Shown here piece by piece: positions 13,114 through 13,628 of a stretch of 13,628 nt of DNA. A program made the position numbers and the translations under genes. Position 1 is the first letter of the stretch, and every line of letters begins with the position of its first letter. The notes under the pieces were generated by a model. It was not told where the DNA came from, made no database searches, and saw only the letters and a list, made by a program, of their open reading frames with translations. The stretch lies in contig JAEYNH010000073.1 of the NCBI GenBank assembly GCA_023412655.1, positions 1 to 13,628 on the forward strand. The letters are read 5' to 3'. Source of the DNA: Pseudomonadota bacterium. GTDB lineage: Bacteria > Pseudomonadota > Alphaproteobacteria > Caulobacterales > Caulobacteraceae.

Positions 13114-13546
13114 CGTGACCCTCACCCACCGCTACCGCCACGCCCCCGAGAAGGTGTTCGACGCCTGGCTGGACCCGGCCCTGGCCCGGCGCTTCCTGTT
13201 CACCACGCCGACCGGCGAGGTGGTGCGCTGCGACATCGAGGCGGTGGTGGGCGGGCGCTTCACCATCACCGACCGCCGCCCGCCCGGGGACGAGCACCTG
13301 GCCGAGGGCGGCGACATCGAGCACGTGGGCGAATACCTGGAGATCGACCGGCCGCGCCGGCTGGTGTTCACCTTCGGCGTCCCGCAGTTCGACCCGGTGA
13401 TGACCCGGGTGACGGTGGAGGTCGCGCCCGACGGCGACGGCTGCATCCTCACCCTCACCCACGACGACGTGCCGGCCGAATGGGCCGAGCAGGACCGCGA
13501 GGGGTGGACCATGATCCTCGGCTCGCTGGAGCGGGAGCTGGGTTAG
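13106..13546 (+). CDS. AHSA1/SRPBCC domain protein
   Basis: A 146-residue protein of the START-like SRPBCC superfamily, AHSA1 type: a helix-grip fold with a deep hydrophobic pocket for lipids or other ligands, present in many bacteria next to ArsR-type genes. Family features are VTLTHRYRHAPEKVFDAWLD at the start, then GGRFTITDRRP, VGEYLEIDRPRRLVFTF, and the C-terminal EGWTMILGSLERELG. The ATG at 13106 lies inside the last codons of the regulator gene (8-base overlap) with AAGG about 10 bases upstream, so translation is coupled. It may bind the signal to which the regulator responds, or remove it; the ligand is unknown. Length and fold elements are complete. Confidence 0.92.
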   Translation: MPSVTLTHRYRHAPEKVFDAWLDPALARRFLFTTPTGEVVRCDIEAVVGGRFTITDRRPPGDEHLAEGGDIEHVGEYLEIDRPRRLVFTFGVPQFDPVMTRVTVEVAPDGDGCILTLTHDDVPAEWAEQDREGWTMILGSLERELG

Positions 13547-13551
13547 GCCCC

Positions 13552-13628
13552 CTCACCCGCTTCGCGGGAGCTCCCCCAGGGGGGGCGCATCTTTCGGCGG
13601 TGATCCTCCCCCGCTGGGGGAGGTGGCC
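13552..13628. repeat. Cluster of three GC-rich hairpins, probably a dispersed intergenic repeat
   Basis: Three hairpins stand in a row after the AHSA1 stop: CCCGC-TTC-GCGGG (13556-13568), CCCCC-A-GGGGG (13573-13583) and a perfect 8-bp CCTCCCCC-GCT-GGGGGAGG (13605-13623). The lack of coding potential and the C/G-run style match dispersed repeats of Caulobacterales genomes. They may also end transcription of the regulator operon. The element may continue past the window edge. Confidence 0.55.

Noticed and set aside
1..13628. tRNA, rRNA, CRISPR array or defence-system genes
   Set aside because: No cloverleaf, rRNA-like or repeat-spacer pattern and no nuclease or toxin-antitoxin motif was seen; the window is mostly ordinary chromosomal genes plus one IS.

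Overview
This window is about 13.6 kb of GC-rich bacterial DNA with tightly packed genes. It looks like an alphaproteobacterial chromosome, most likely Caulobacterales (Phenylobacterium or Caulobacter type). The support is a bacterial COQ9, a DUF6880 protein, the chorismate mutase / HisC / prephenate dehydrogenase group, an IS5-family element, and GC-rich hairpins of the kind scattered through such genomes. The assignment is inferred from gene content; no rRNA or other phylogenetic marker is present. No tRNA, rRNA or CRISPR array was seen.

Left part (1-3680): an incomplete membrane-protein gene (possibly ftsH) leaves the window on the minus strand. Ribosomal protein S21 (rpsU, minus) follows, with a terminator and an apparent CTG start codon. 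COQ9 (plus) handles the ubiquinone biosynthetic complex. It converges on purEK (minus), two steps of purine synthesis, and the two stop codons share one CTAG. A cytosolic diguanylate cyclase (plus) is divergent from purE.

Mobile insertion (3676-4521): an IS5-family element of about 838 bp sits exactly in the CTAG that holds the cyclase stop codon. Its transposase has an internal TAG and borrows its final stop codon from the duplicated target, so it is probably inactive.

Centre (4560-9526): an M24 metallopeptidase (minus) is divergent from a translationally coupled pair, a class IV aminotransferase-like protein and a sulfotransferase-like protein. The aminotransferase-like protein keeps the PLP phosphate-binding motifs but lacks the usual catalytic lysine and the pyridine-binding glutamate. 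I consider this pair the most interesting item in the window. A DUF6880 protein (minus) and a DUF72 protein (plus) follow, divergent from each other.

Right part (9630-13628): an AroQ chorismate mutase with an unexplained C-terminal half, a HisC-type aminotransferase, and a convergent prephenate/arogenate dehydrogenase form an aromatic amino acid (tyrosine/phenylalanine) cluster. HisC and the dehydrogenase again share a CTAG stop. A small exported EF-hand protein follows, then an ArsR-type repressor overlapping an AHSA1/SRPBCC gene, with an operator-like dyad across the repressor start. The window ends in a cluster of GC-rich hairpins.
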